From assembly GCF_009193295.2 (NCBI RefSeq), contig NZ_CP059973.1:5696089-5760088 (forward strand): DNA of 64,000 nt. Reading direction: 5' to 3'. The position numbers and the translations under genes are program-made. Source of the stretch: Bacteroides luhongzhouii. Lineage in GTDB: Bacteria > Bacteroidota > Bacteroidia > Bacteroidales > Bacteroidaceae. A model generated the notes under the pieces. That model was not told the origin of the DNA. It made no database searches and saw nothing but the letters and a program-made list of their open reading frames with translations. Below, piece by piece: positions 54,168 to 61,662 of the stretch (the first letter of the stretch is position 1; each line of letters opens with the position of its first letter).

Positions 54168-55088
54168 TTACAATTTAAGTTGTTTTTTCTTTTTCTTCTT
54201 CTTTCTCAAATTCAAGTTCGGCTCTTCATCCACCGGAGACGGTGCTGCAGAAAACAGACCGAGCGAACCACTTATAAACAAACTTTCAGCATTGCTCCGT
54301 GTGGGTATTTGTTCCCGAATGGGTGCGAAAGCTGTTTGCCGTTGACTTTCGGCAACATTCATTCCTGCATCTCCGAAATATCTATCCAGTTTGGAGAAAC
54401 TGAAACTGCGGTCTATCTCCGAACCCTTAAACGTGTATTCGCCTTTGGAAAAGGATATGCCCTGTATCTCACTTGTCTGCCCCTTGTGCTTGAATTGGAT
54501 AGTAATATCCTTTTCCGCTAACCGCTCCTGTAACTGCTGCCAGTTACGGGATTTGCCGATTTCGTTTTTCACAGCCGTGTAAATCTCGTATTTCGACTTG
54601 TCCGGCTCTTTCAATCGATGCTGTTTCACCTGCTCTTTCCCCTTGGCGAAATAAAGCCCATGTTTGGCTTTCAGCTTCTTGCATACCTGCTCGTTACGGT
54701 ACATATCGTTCCTGTCCGAAATAGTCTTTCCGTTGTTGTCTATACGGTTGAACACGATATGCACGTGTGGATGCTCCCGGTCTTGATGGCGCACGATGAT
54801 ATACTGCGTATCGGTGATTTTCATTTCACGCATATACTCCTGCGCAAGCTGTATCATCTTCTCATCCGTCAGTTTGGGTGCGTCCACCGCCGAATAGCTT
54901 AACGCAATGTGTCCGACAGGTTTCTTTAAGTCGGGATTCATCCCGGTCTGCATACAGAAGCTGCGGATTATATCGCCCCGGCTTTCGGTCAGAACTCCGT
55001 CCGCATGAAGCAAAACCGCCTGCTCCTTACCAAGCACATAGTTCACACAACCCTTAAAACCGCTTCCCTTTTTTATTTTTCCAATCAT
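54168..55088 (-). CDS. Relaxase / mobilization nuclease (MobA/VirD2-like)
   Basis: A 306-residue protein with the relaxase domain in the first 170 residues. The N-terminal block MIGKIKKGSGFKGCVNYVLG contains the candidate catalytic tyrosine (Tyr17). The three-His metal motif is RHQDREHPHVHIVFNRID. The C-terminal end is very Lys-rich (NLRKKKKKKKQLKL). It nicks oriT and pilots single-stranded DNA into a helper's conjugation apparatus. It overlaps the mobC gene by 35 bases, which indicates translational coupling. Confidence 0.9.
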   Translation of the reverse strand: MIGKIKKGSGFKGCVNYVLGKEQAVLLHADGVLTESRGDIIRSFCMQTGMNPDLKKPVGHIALSYSAVDAPKLTDEKMIQLAQEYMREMKITDTQYIIVRHQDREHPHVHIVFNRIDNNGKTISDRNDMYRNEQVCKKLKAKHGLYFAKGKEQVKQHRLKEPDKSKYEIYTAVKNEIGKSRNWQQLQERLAEKDITIQFKHKGQTSEIQGISFSKGEYTFKGSEIDRSFSFSKLDRYFGDAGMNVAESQRQTAFAPIREQIPTRSNAESLFISGSLGLFSAAPSPVDEEPNLNLRKKKKKKKQLKL

Positions 55089-55437
55089 CCGACAAATGAT
55101 TTATGATTTCAATAATCCTATTTTTGAGCTTCACCAGTTCCACCGCCACCAATGCGAAACCTCCGGCATTTGCCCTATGCGCCAGCTGATTGATATTGTT
55201 GGCTTCCCCTACCAGCTTGCGGATAGCATCTGCATCCTGCCTGCTCAGCCGGGGTATGACCTCTGCCGAAATAACTGCTTGCCGGACATATTCACTGATG
55301 CGCACCCCGGCTTCCCCGGCTCGCTTCCTGATGGCGTAATACTGCAACTCGGTCAGCTTCGTACTGACTACCTTTTTCTGCTTTTCCGTCCGTTTCTTTG
55401 CCGGACGACCGCCCGGCTTGTCCTGTATCTTTCTCAT
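55054..55437 (-). CDS. mobC: MobC-like relaxosome accessory protein
   Basis: A 127-residue basic protein. A Lys/Arg-rich start is followed by a ribbon-helix-helix-type segment (VVSTKLTELQYYAIRKRAGEAGVRISEYVRQAVI) and the MobC helical domain (LVGEANNINQLAHRANAGG). It binds oriT DNA and helps the relaxase nick. The nested palindrome lies immediately upstream, where its target would be expected. Confidence 0.88.
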   Translation of the reverse strand: MRKIQDKPGGRPAKKRTEKQKKVVSTKLTELQYYAIRKRAGEAGVRISEYVRQAVISAEVIPRLSRQDADAIRKLVGEANNINQLAHRANAGGFALVAVELVKLKNRIIEIINHLSDDWKNKKGKRF

Positions 55438-55473
55438 GCCTTTTTACTTTTAAATGATGTCTTAGAAATTGCG

Positions 55474-55570
55474 ACCAACGGGAGCGGTTTCCTTTGCGGT
55501 GAGCAAAGCAAGGTGGTTTCGGTTTACCGAAACATAACCTTGCTCTCCAAATAAACCGCCAGCCGTTGGT
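55474..55570. other. Nested inverted repeats, candidate origin of transfer (oriT)
   Basis: Four concentric arm pairs are exact: ACCAACGG 55474-55481 with 55563-55570; GCGGTTT 55484-55490 with 55553-55559; AGCAAGGT 55507-55514 with 55537-55544; GTTTCGGT 55516-55523 with 55526-55533, leaving a TT loop. It lies between the primase and mobC genes. Position and symmetry fit an oriT recognised by MobC and the relaxase. Confidence 0.7.
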
Positions 55571-55582
55571 AATCCTGCCGGA

Positions 55583-56548
55583 CTAAATGCCCATACCCCT
55601 TTTCTGTCTTGGGGCGGCACGTTGTCCGGTTTCCTGCTTAGTTTCCTGCGTTTGGCTGGCTGCGTTTTTCTGCTCCTGCTTCCTGCCGCACAGGTAATCG
55701 TTCAAGTCCGAATAGCCCCTATAATTGTGCGAGAAGTCACGTACATGGTAGGAGTATTCCAGTTCGATAGCCCGTGTCGCTTCAAACCCTGCCTTGTCAT
55801 TATCAAGCATACAGTGGATGCGCTCATACGGGGACAGCACGTCAATGGCTTTCGACACATTGGCGGTAGAGTTAAGAATGACATAATCCTGCCTGTCAAG
55901 GTCGGGCATGGTCGGACAGTTTCTCATGCGGAGCGTAAGGAAAGAGAGGTAGTCCATGAAACCCTCGAACACCAAACACTTCTCCCTCGGCTCTCCCTGC
56001 TGTCGTATGTGGGTGATGTCTTTCGGGGCGATGCAGCCTTTGAAAAAGGAGTTGCGAACCTCGTAACCTCCTGCCATGTTCGGGAAACCGATAGCAAAGA
56101 ACGGTCTACCGTTATTGGTAAAATGGAGTTCCTTACATTCTCTTTTTGCCAGTTCGATATTGATACCCCGTCCCTGCAAGTAACGGAGCAATGCCGGATG
56201 GGTAAGGTCACGGACTTCCAAATGCTGGAAGCTCGGCTCTGTCCTACGCTGGGGAAAAGAAAAACTGACCGGGCGGACGTGCGGTGTCTGTTCCGCTATC
56301 CGGTTTAAGAGGTAGGGCAAACTGTCCGAACCGTAAAGTTCCTTTGCCAGTGCGATGATGTTGCCGCCTTTGCCTGCGCCAAAGTCATACCAAAGGTTGC
56401 GGTCTGTATTCACCTTAAAGGACGCTTCGTGTTCCTCTCTTAACGGTGATTTGTACCATAAGCCGTTACCCTGCTGCTTGACGGGAGAGTAACCTAAACT
56501 GTGCAGATAGTCTGCGATGGATATTTGTTTCACATCTTCGATGTTCAT
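55583..56548 (-). CDS. TOPRIM-domain primase of a mobilizable element
   Basis: A 321-residue DnaG-like protein. The N-terminal domain has the outline of a CHC2 zinc finger (SIADYLHSLGYSPVKQQGNGLWYKSPLREEHE) but lacks its cysteines. The TOPRIM part follows: CLVFEGFMDYLSF supplies the Glu, and MLDNDKAGFEATRAIELEY the Asp-x-Asp site. The C-terminal tail is Gln-rich and disordered. It would prime replication of the excised or transferred element. It is on the same strand as the RepA-like gene, with a palindrome-containing gap between. Confidence 0.85.
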   Translation of the reverse strand: MNIEDVKQISIADYLHSLGYSPVKQQGNGLWYKSPLREEHEASFKVNTDRNLWYDFGAGKGGNIIALAKELYGSDSLPYLLNRIAEQTPHVRPVSFSFPQRRTEPSFQHLEVRDLTHPALLRYLQGRGINIELAKRECKELHFTNNGRPFFAIGFPNMAGGYEVRNSFFKGCIAPKDITHIRQQGEPREKCLVFEGFMDYLSFLTLRMRNCPTMPDLDRQDYVILNSTANVSKAIDVLSPYERIHCMLDNDKAGFEATRAIELEYSYHVRDFSHNYRGYSDLNDYLCGRKQEQKNAASQTQETKQETGQRAAPRQKRGMGI

Positions 56549-56599
56549 AACATTTTCTTTTTGGGGAATTAAAAAATAGTTGAAAAGTGCGCCAGTCCT

Positions 56600-56700
56600 G
56601 TTTAGTCCGTCATATATATACCAGTACCATACTAAACCTGCTTGTTCCTTAGATGGGAAATAGTAAGTCCGTTCCTCTTATATATACACCCGGACTAAAC
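56600..56700. other. Inverted/direct repeats between replication genes, candidate replication origin
   Basis: GTTTAGTCCG (56600-56609) pairs exactly with CGGACTAAAC (56691-56700). Between them, AGTCCGT followed by an ATATATAC run occurs twice in the same direction (near 56603 and near 56676). AT-rich spacing between a helicase-like and a primase gene suits an origin, but a regulatory leader for the primase gene is also possible. Confidence 0.4.
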
Positions 56701-56711
56701 CAAACTGACTT

Positions 56712-57791
56712 TTAATAATGGAAATCGGGATTATAACGGTAGCCCCTGCCCTCTTTCACAATCATGCGCTTGTTCACAAGGAACTTGTTCAGTTCCACAT
56801 GGATATTGCGTCCACGCTTGTAGCCGATACTCGCATAACCCTGTTTCAAGGTCTTTAGGACATTCTCGTAACCATATATAACCTGTTTGCCAAAGCCGTT
56901 TTCCAAAGCCGTCCTGTGCTGTTGTTCCGTCAGTTCTGCCAGTGGAAAGCCCCTGTCTTGGCTGGGCTGCTTGAATACATAACCGTCCACAACTTCGGGT
57001 AATGCGTTGTCATTGATACGGAATGCGAACGGGTCAAACTCCCGGTCACGTATGTGCATCGCCTTTACCTCGCTTATGTTACCGTCCTGCTGGCTTTTCG
57101 TGATTTGCAGGACGGTTTCAGCCTTGTTGTTCAGTTCCGTGCCAATATGCCCCCTTGTGTTGTCATCCCCCTTGTTCAAATGCAGTACGGTATGGATATG
57201 CAGGTTATATCCGCTTGACCAGCGCATCAAGAGATTGATTAGGTCAGTCGATTCGCTCGGACTGTTGATGTCATACATCAAGTCACGGATTCCGTCAATG
57301 ATGAGCAACCCCACATCGGGCATATTTTCAAGCATATAGCCGATAATCTGCTTCCGTTTGTCGGGGGTCTGTTCCCTTAGCACGATGAAAACAAAATCCT
57401 CCCTATCCTTGTCTGTCGGCAGTCCGGCAAGCCGCAAAATACGCTCCATGACCTTGTGGCAATGGTATTTGCTCTGCTCGGTATCTACATAGAGGATTTT
57501 CCGTTTGTTCGGTGGCAGGTATGCCGAATACTTCAGCACCTCGTCATTCTTCAACGCTGCCGCAACGATAGCGGAAATGTTGAATGTCTTTTTGCTCTTG
57601 GCTTTGCCTGTGGATGCGCTGAAATTGCCCAACGTGCCAATGGTAGAACCGTTCACCCAAAGAATTTCGGGCGGCACTTCATAAGTGTCCGTCACTTTTA
57701 AATGAATGGTTTTCCAAAGGGTCGCAAAATCCTCTTTCGTCATGGCTATACCTTGTTCGGTTTCCTCTTTCTTCTTGTTTTCCATAGCCAT
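56712..57791 (-). CDS. RepA-like AAA ATPase / helicase
   Basis: A 359-residue protein of the RecA-like AAA_25/RepA type. The Walker A region is unusual: GNFSASTGKAKSKKTF, where the spacing differs from the classic GxxxxGK[ST]. Walker B is VGLLIIDGIRDLM, and HTVLHLNKGDDNTRGHIGTEL is the sensor region. A C-terminal winged-helix-like part (about 290-359) follows. It probably unwinds DNA at the element's origin. Its ATG overlaps the stop of the upstream HTH gene by one base (TAATG), so expression is coupled. Confidence 0.82.
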   Translation of the reverse strand: MAMENKKKEETEQGIAMTKEDFATLWKTIHLKVTDTYEVPPEILWVNGSTIGTLGNFSASTGKAKSKKTFNISAIVAAALKNDEVLKYSAYLPPNKRKILYVDTEQSKYHCHKVMERILRLAGLPTDKDREDFVFIVLREQTPDKRKQIIGYMLENMPDVGLLIIDGIRDLMYDINSPSESTDLINLLMRWSSGYNLHIHTVLHLNKGDDNTRGHIGTELNNKAETVLQITKSQQDGNISEVKAMHIRDREFDPFAFRINDNALPEVVDGYVFKQPSQDRGFPLAELTEQQHRTALENGFGKQVIYGYENVLKTLKQGYASIGYKRGRNIHVELNKFLVNKRMIVKEGRGYRYNPDFHY

Positions 57792-58078
57792 TATTTCTTT
57801 AGAGGACGGTTAAGGATATACTTCTGCGCTTCCTTCTCTATCTGCGCCTGTGTCTTCACCGGGTTCTGACGCAACCACGCTTCCAACTCCGCTTTCTCAA
57901 AATAAAGCATTTTGCCCTGCGGTTTGTAATGGGGTATCAAGTTACCCGAAGTCAGCTTGTACAGGTAACTTTTTGAAAGATTCAAAAACTTGCTCGCTTC
58001 ATCGAAGCTAAGCACATTCTTTGAAAGGAACACTAAATTTTCGAGTTCTGCAACTCGCTTCTCAATACTTGTTTCCAT
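57791..58078 (-). CDS. Excisionase-like helix-turn-helix protein
   Basis: A 95-residue protein with an HTH_17/MerR-like domain: LSFDEASKFLNLSKSYLYKLTSG, NLIPHYKPQGKMLYFEKAELEAWL. Genes of this kind next to integrase and rep genes act as excisionases or control factors in Bacteroides elements. The gap upstream (58079-58211) holds a TAATCGATTA palindrome framed by C-rich and G-rich words (CCCTCCGG, CGGGGGGGC), a possible binding site. Confidence 0.78.
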   Translation of the reverse strand: METSIEKRVAELENLVFLSKNVLSFDEASKFLNLSKSYLYKLTSGNLIPHYKPQGKMLYFEKAELEAWLRQNPVKTQAQIEKEAQKYILNRPLKK

Positions 58079-58211
58079 ATAACAAAAGTATTTGCGTTAG
58101 ACAATATGGAGTGCATGCCCTCCGGTTTCTTGTAATCGATTACGGGGGGGCAAAAGTATTGAGGAATAGCTTGATAGCGGATTAAACTATGTTTGAGGTC
58201 TTAACCTATTC

Positions 58212-59141
58212 TTAAAGTTTTTTCAGTTGTTTGATATAGTTGCTGATAATTGCATAATCTTTTTCATACTCCAACCCTTTTACATAATTAGCGGCTGTGG
58301 CTAAATCACCTTGATTCAGATATTTTTCTTTCTTTATATTCTTCGTAACAAACAATTTGTTCCTTGCTATAACAGATTGCCAATTAGGTGTTATCAAACC
58401 ACGATTGCTTAACTCCGAAAAAAGAAAAGCTACCAGCCTGTTATTATTAGACCTAAATATAACTTTAGGCTTACAAGAAAATATTGCTTTCAAATCTTCA
58501 AAAGTCATAGGGGCATTGAAAATTTCCACTTCATTGATACAGTCTACCAACAATGCTATTTGCCTATCGTTTAAAACAGACTTAAATGGATTTTCAGTTT
58601 TAGCTACATGGGGGATAATTTTAGGCTCTTGGCATTGGGCTTGAATTGATTGCTGTTCTTCCCGTTCTTGTTGTGGATGTATTTCCATTTGCACCTTACT
58701 TTCTTTCTTTTTTCGCAAGTATGCTGAATATCTTTCCAATACAATAGTTTTGACCACTACGGAGAAATAAGGCAGTTCTTCATCATAAACCGTATTATCT
58801 TGCTCATACTGGGAATAATCAAAAGAGAGAGGATTAAACGATATGTATTTTCTTTTCTCATCAGATTTCAAAGATTCATAAAAACCGCTTTCCCAAAAGA
58901 AATCAGGTACAGAATAGAAATTTTGGATGTCATTCAGTGCAGAATAACGGATATATAACTGCACCAACTCATCAGCGGTACGAACATATTCTTGCTGTTC
59001 CAGTTTATTTGCCTGTTCTTCGTCTAAATATAAGGACTTAGAGGCAATACTATCTATCATAACTTGGCTGGCATAATTAATACAGCGATTGAATATACCT
59101 TGTATATGGTCGAATTTTATTTTCAGTTCTTCTTCTGTCAT
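58212..59141 (-). CDS. Element protein of unknown function, 309 residues
   Basis: A cytoplasmic protein with a helical N-terminal half (IQGIFNRCINYASQVMIDSIA, YIRYSALNDIQNFYSV), a Gln/Glu-rich linker at about 160-180 and a C-terminal domain (LNDRQIALLVDCINEVEIFNAPMT, RLVAFLFSELSNRGLI). Proteins of this outline often lie between integrase and excisionase genes in Bacteroidota elements, but I know no function. It is separated from the integrase by a terminator hairpin. Confidence 0.6.
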   Translation of the reverse strand: MTEEELKIKFDHIQGIFNRCINYASQVMIDSIASKSLYLDEEQANKLEQQEYVRTADELVQLYIRYSALNDIQNFYSVPDFFWESGFYESLKSDEKRKYISFNPLSFDYSQYEQDNTVYDEELPYFSVVVKTIVLERYSAYLRKKKESKVQMEIHPQQEREEQQSIQAQCQEPKIIPHVAKTENPFKSVLNDRQIALLVDCINEVEIFNAPMTFEDLKAIFSCKPKVIFRSNNNRLVAFLFSELSNRGLITPNWQSVIARNKLFVTKNIKKEKYLNQGDLATAANYVKGLEYEKDYAIISNYIKQLKKL

Positions 59142-59207
59142 AATAATCTATGTTTCAGTTAGTAGAAACAAAGATATATTTTTCCGGCTAAACAAAGACA
59201 AAAAAAG

Positions 59208-59247
59208 AAAGAAAGTACGGTAACTGTAATATAACCGTACTTTCTTT
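59208..59247. terminator. 14-bp hairpin terminator after the integrase gene
   Basis: AAAGAAAGTACGGT and its exact reverse complement flank a 12-base loop, with A-rich and T-rich tracts outside. It ends the integrase transcript on the minus strand. Confidence 0.8.
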
Positions 59248-59252
59248 TTAAA

Positions 59253-60446
59253 TCAGTCCGTCAAATTCGGTATCAAACTTATAGCTTCTTCTTTTTTCTT
59301 ATCAACAATCTTCGCATAAATTTGAGTTGTGGCAATATTTTTATGCCCTAACAATTTGCTAACTGTGTACAAATCAACCCCTAATGTAAGCATCATGGTA
59401 GCATGGGTATGCCGGGCAGTATGAAATGAGATATGCTTAATAACCCCTGCATCTTTCGCCCATTTTTGAAGTATTTTATTTATAGTTCCCTCATGCGTCA
59501 AAGGAAAAATCAAATCATCGCCTTTTGTTTCATTTTGTTGCGGTAACCACTTTAACGCTTCATCGGATATAGGCAGATAAAGCGGTTCTCTTGTTTTCTG
59601 CATCTTTATTTCAATTCTTATTCTTTCACCGCTTTTCTGCAAATCGTTCCACTTCAATTTTCTTATATCGCTTACACGCAGTCCACACAAACAACTGAAA
59701 AGAAAGGCTTGTTTCATTATCTCATACTTGCACTCTGTCCCGATAAGCTGCTTCAATTCTTCTATTGTCAAATACTCCCTGCGGCTGACTTCCGCTTTTA
59801 CCTTACTAGCAAAATCAAACTCTTTCGTTGGATTGACCGTAATAATTCCCTCTTTATAGGCTCTATTTATAGCGGTACGCAGCACTCCATAGTAAGCAAT
59901 AACGGAATTATTACTTAATACACCTCCAGCCTTTAACAAACCAAACTTGCTTGCTTTCTTCGCTTGTTTCAAGAAATCCACAAAGCTATTCAAGAAGTCC
60001 TTATCTATATCACGAAAAGCGATATAATCCCCTCTGAACAATTTTAGTTCACGAATGGTATTACCAACGGTCTTTTCATAGTTCAAGCTGCCACGTTCTT
60101 TAGATTGGCTTCTCATGTTCATTAAATAATCAATCACATTCGCTTTTGACTTGTTGGTGTTCTGAAAACCGTGTGCATCATTTTGTAACTCCACTATCCT
60201 CTTACTCTGAATCGCTTTTGCAAGAGCCAATGTAGCTTCGTTCTTCGCCTTATCCTCCCTCGTTTTTTCGGGTATAAGGTACAACTTCAAAAATTCATAT
60301 TGCCGTTTACCGCCAACATAATTTTCTTTTCTAATAACATCACCTGTATAATAGTCCAAATAAATAGACTGGTTGCCATTGGCAAGCTGCTTGAATCTAA
60401 TCCTTACAGGTTCTTTCAATTTAACTTCTTGTTTTTTCTTCGCCAT
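59253..60446 (-). CDS. int: Tyrosine recombinase / integrase
   Basis: A 397-residue phage-type integrase. An N-terminal arm-binding part (about 10-90) and a SAM-like core-binding domain (about 105-205) precede the catalytic domain. Catalytic residues are visible: Arg in CLCGLRVSDIRKLKW, HTARHTHA (His-x-x-Arg), LLGHKNIATTQIYAKI with the second His and the nucleophile Tyr. It is the gene nearest the right junction, reading inwards, as usual for elements that integrate at a gene's 3' end. Confidence 0.95.
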   Translation of the reverse strand: MAKKKQEVKLKEPVRIRFKQLANGNQSIYLDYYTGDVIRKENYVGGKRQYEFLKLYLIPEKTREDKAKNEATLALAKAIQSKRIVELQNDAHGFQNTNKSKANVIDYLMNMRSQSKERGSLNYEKTVGNTIRELKLFRGDYIAFRDIDKDFLNSFVDFLKQAKKASKFGLLKAGGVLSNNSVIAYYGVLRTAINRAYKEGIITVNPTKEFDFASKVKAEVSRREYLTIEELKQLIGTECKYEIMKQAFLFSCLCGLRVSDIRKLKWNDLQKSGERIRIEIKMQKTREPLYLPISDEALKWLPQQNETKGDDLIFPLTHEGTINKILQKWAKDAGVIKHISFHTARHTHATMMLTLGVDLYTVSKLLGHKNIATTQIYAKIVDKKKEEAISLIPNLTD

Positions 60447-60511
60447 AATTATGTTCTTATTTTGTTACCGATACAAATATAGCGATTTGTTTTGTTACTC
60501 CAATGAATACG

Positions 60512-60532
60512 GGTAACAAAATAGTAACAAAA
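60512..60532 (+). repeat. Right copy of the 21-bp direct repeat
   Basis: Identical over 21 bases to 50644-50664 and in the same orientation. It lies between the integrase start and the right junction, where arm sites are expected; TTTTGTTAC words nearby (60489-60498) are reverse-orientation partial copies. Confidence 0.75.
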
Positions 60533-60624
60533 CAAAGGCATTTATTAGACAAAACAAGAAAACAAGGAAAATAAAGGAAATATCACAAATCAAACACAAA
60601 CCATTAAATATCAGTGTTTTATAT

Positions 60625-61521
60625 TCAATATTTTATCTCATTCTTTCTCATTTTCCACAATTGATAACTATTGATTATGTTTTGCCACAACACATACGAA
60701 CCGGGAGCCACAGAAGACAATGGATTCAAATAAGTATGTGCCATCCAAATAGCCAGAATCGTATTCTTTTGTCCCAACGCCTGCCCGCCACTGATACGGT
60801 CATTATAAATTGAGCCGATTGTCTTCCCCAAAAAGAACTGCAAACAGCAGGCAATCAGTGCTCCGACAGCAATCATGATTTCCGTAAAACCATCCGCAGG
60901 ATCATTGAGCAAGGAATACAATGTCTGCGCTGTTACAATAGCTAAAGACACAGCCCACAAATAAAAAGCAAGTTCATGATAGCCCAATAACTTCTGATGC
61001 ACTTTTGGCAAACACTTGCTCAACAACCAAGCAACCAAAAAAGGACAAATCAACAACGGAAATACCTTACCTAAAATAACAAGAAACGCCTCCCAAAAAG
61101 TAACATCAGGATGCACCTCCACCAAAGGAAAAAGAATAGGCACAGCAATAGCCGCACCGATATTTGCTATCAATGTATAAGTAGTCAGACTGGCTGCACT
61201 CCCACCCAACTTGGAAGTAATCACCGCAGCGGCCGTAGCCGTAGGACAAATAATACAAACCATCACTCCCTCTGCTACTATTTTATCAAAGCGATAAAGC
61301 AACAGATAAGCCGCCAACGCTCCGCCAATCTGAATCAATAACAACCACATATGGAGAGGTTTAGGCTTCAAATCACGAGGAGATACCTTACAGAAGGTCA
61401 ATAGCAACATCGTAAAAATAAGATAGGGAGTCAGAAAAGAAAGGCTGATAAACAGCGGATAACCTATAGCACCTACCAGCATAGCAATAGGTAACGTCCA
61501 ATTCTTCAAAAACTTAAGCAT
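60625..61521 (-). CDS. BASS-family (bile acid:sodium symporter-like) membrane transporter with element-derived C-terminus
   Basis: A protein of about 298 residues from the ATG at 61521 (MLKFLKNWTLPIAMLVG); the longer frame to 61581 adds 20 poor residues. About nine to ten hydrophobic segments and blocks such as VCIICPTATAAAVITSKLGG and SGGQALGQKNTILAIWMA, the typical paired crossover regions, mark the SBF/BASS family of sodium-coupled organic anion carriers. Substrate unknown; bile acid is only a family name. The last codons (EIKY) come from the element; the older ending (ELKNQA) is now at the left junction. Confidence 0.85.
   Translation of the reverse strand: MLKFLKNWTLPIAMLVGAIGYPLFISLSFLTPYLIFTMLLLTFCKVSPRDLKPKPLHMWLLLIQIGGALAAYLLLYRFDKIVAEGVMVCIICPTATAAAVITSKLGGSAASLTTYTLIANIGAAIAVPILFPLVEVHPDVTFWEAFLVILGKVFPLLICPFLVAWLLSKCLPKVHQKLLGYHELAFYLWAVSLAIVTAQTLYSLLNDPADGFTEIMIAVGALIACCLQFFLGKTIGSIYNDRISGGQALGQKNTILAIWMAHTYLNPLSSVAPGSYVLWQNIINSYQLWKMRKNEIKY
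60639..60689. other. Right attachment site within the BASS gene 3' end
   Basis: Aligns without gaps to 50528-50578 at 41 of 51 positions. It codes the WQNIINSYQLWK region of the transporter. Most differences between the two copies keep the same amino acids, so the element's copy preserves the protein's C-terminus. Confidence 0.75.
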
Positions 61522-61639
61522 CGTCGTACATTTTAACTTCGAAGCACAAAGTAACGGAGATTTCAGGAAAAAAGCTACCATTAAACCGAAAAAAACACAA
61601 AACTTAATGGCAAATAATGAGTTTTCTACAAATTTCTAC

Positions 61640-61647
61640 TACATTTG
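61640..61647 (+). promoter_or_regulatory. Bacteroides -7 box for the amidase gene
   Basis: TACATTTG matches TAnnTTTG and overlaps the TTG at 61645. This excludes the longer frame and supports the ATG at 61663. Confidence 0.6.
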
Positions 61648-61662
61648 CACCGTATTATAGAT

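Larger units (their letters stand above)
50528..60689. mobile_element. Integrated mobilizable element (about 10 kb) in the 3' end of a BASS transporter gene
   Basis: The boundaries are the two related attachment segments. The element carries integrase, an Xis-like HTH, RepA-like ATPase, primase, MobC, relaxase and an oriT-like palindrome on the minus strand. A cargo/regulatory arm lies on the plus strand at its left end. No type IV secretion or coupling-protein genes are present, so it is mobilizable in trans rather than self-conjugative, like NBU-type elements. Integration replaces the transporter's last few codons with an element-encoded version. Confidence 0.85.

Noticed and set aside
50528..60689. 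A complete integrative conjugative element
   Set aside because: No TraG/VirD4 coupling protein or type IV secretion genes are present; only mobilization and replication genes, so it is a mobilizable element.
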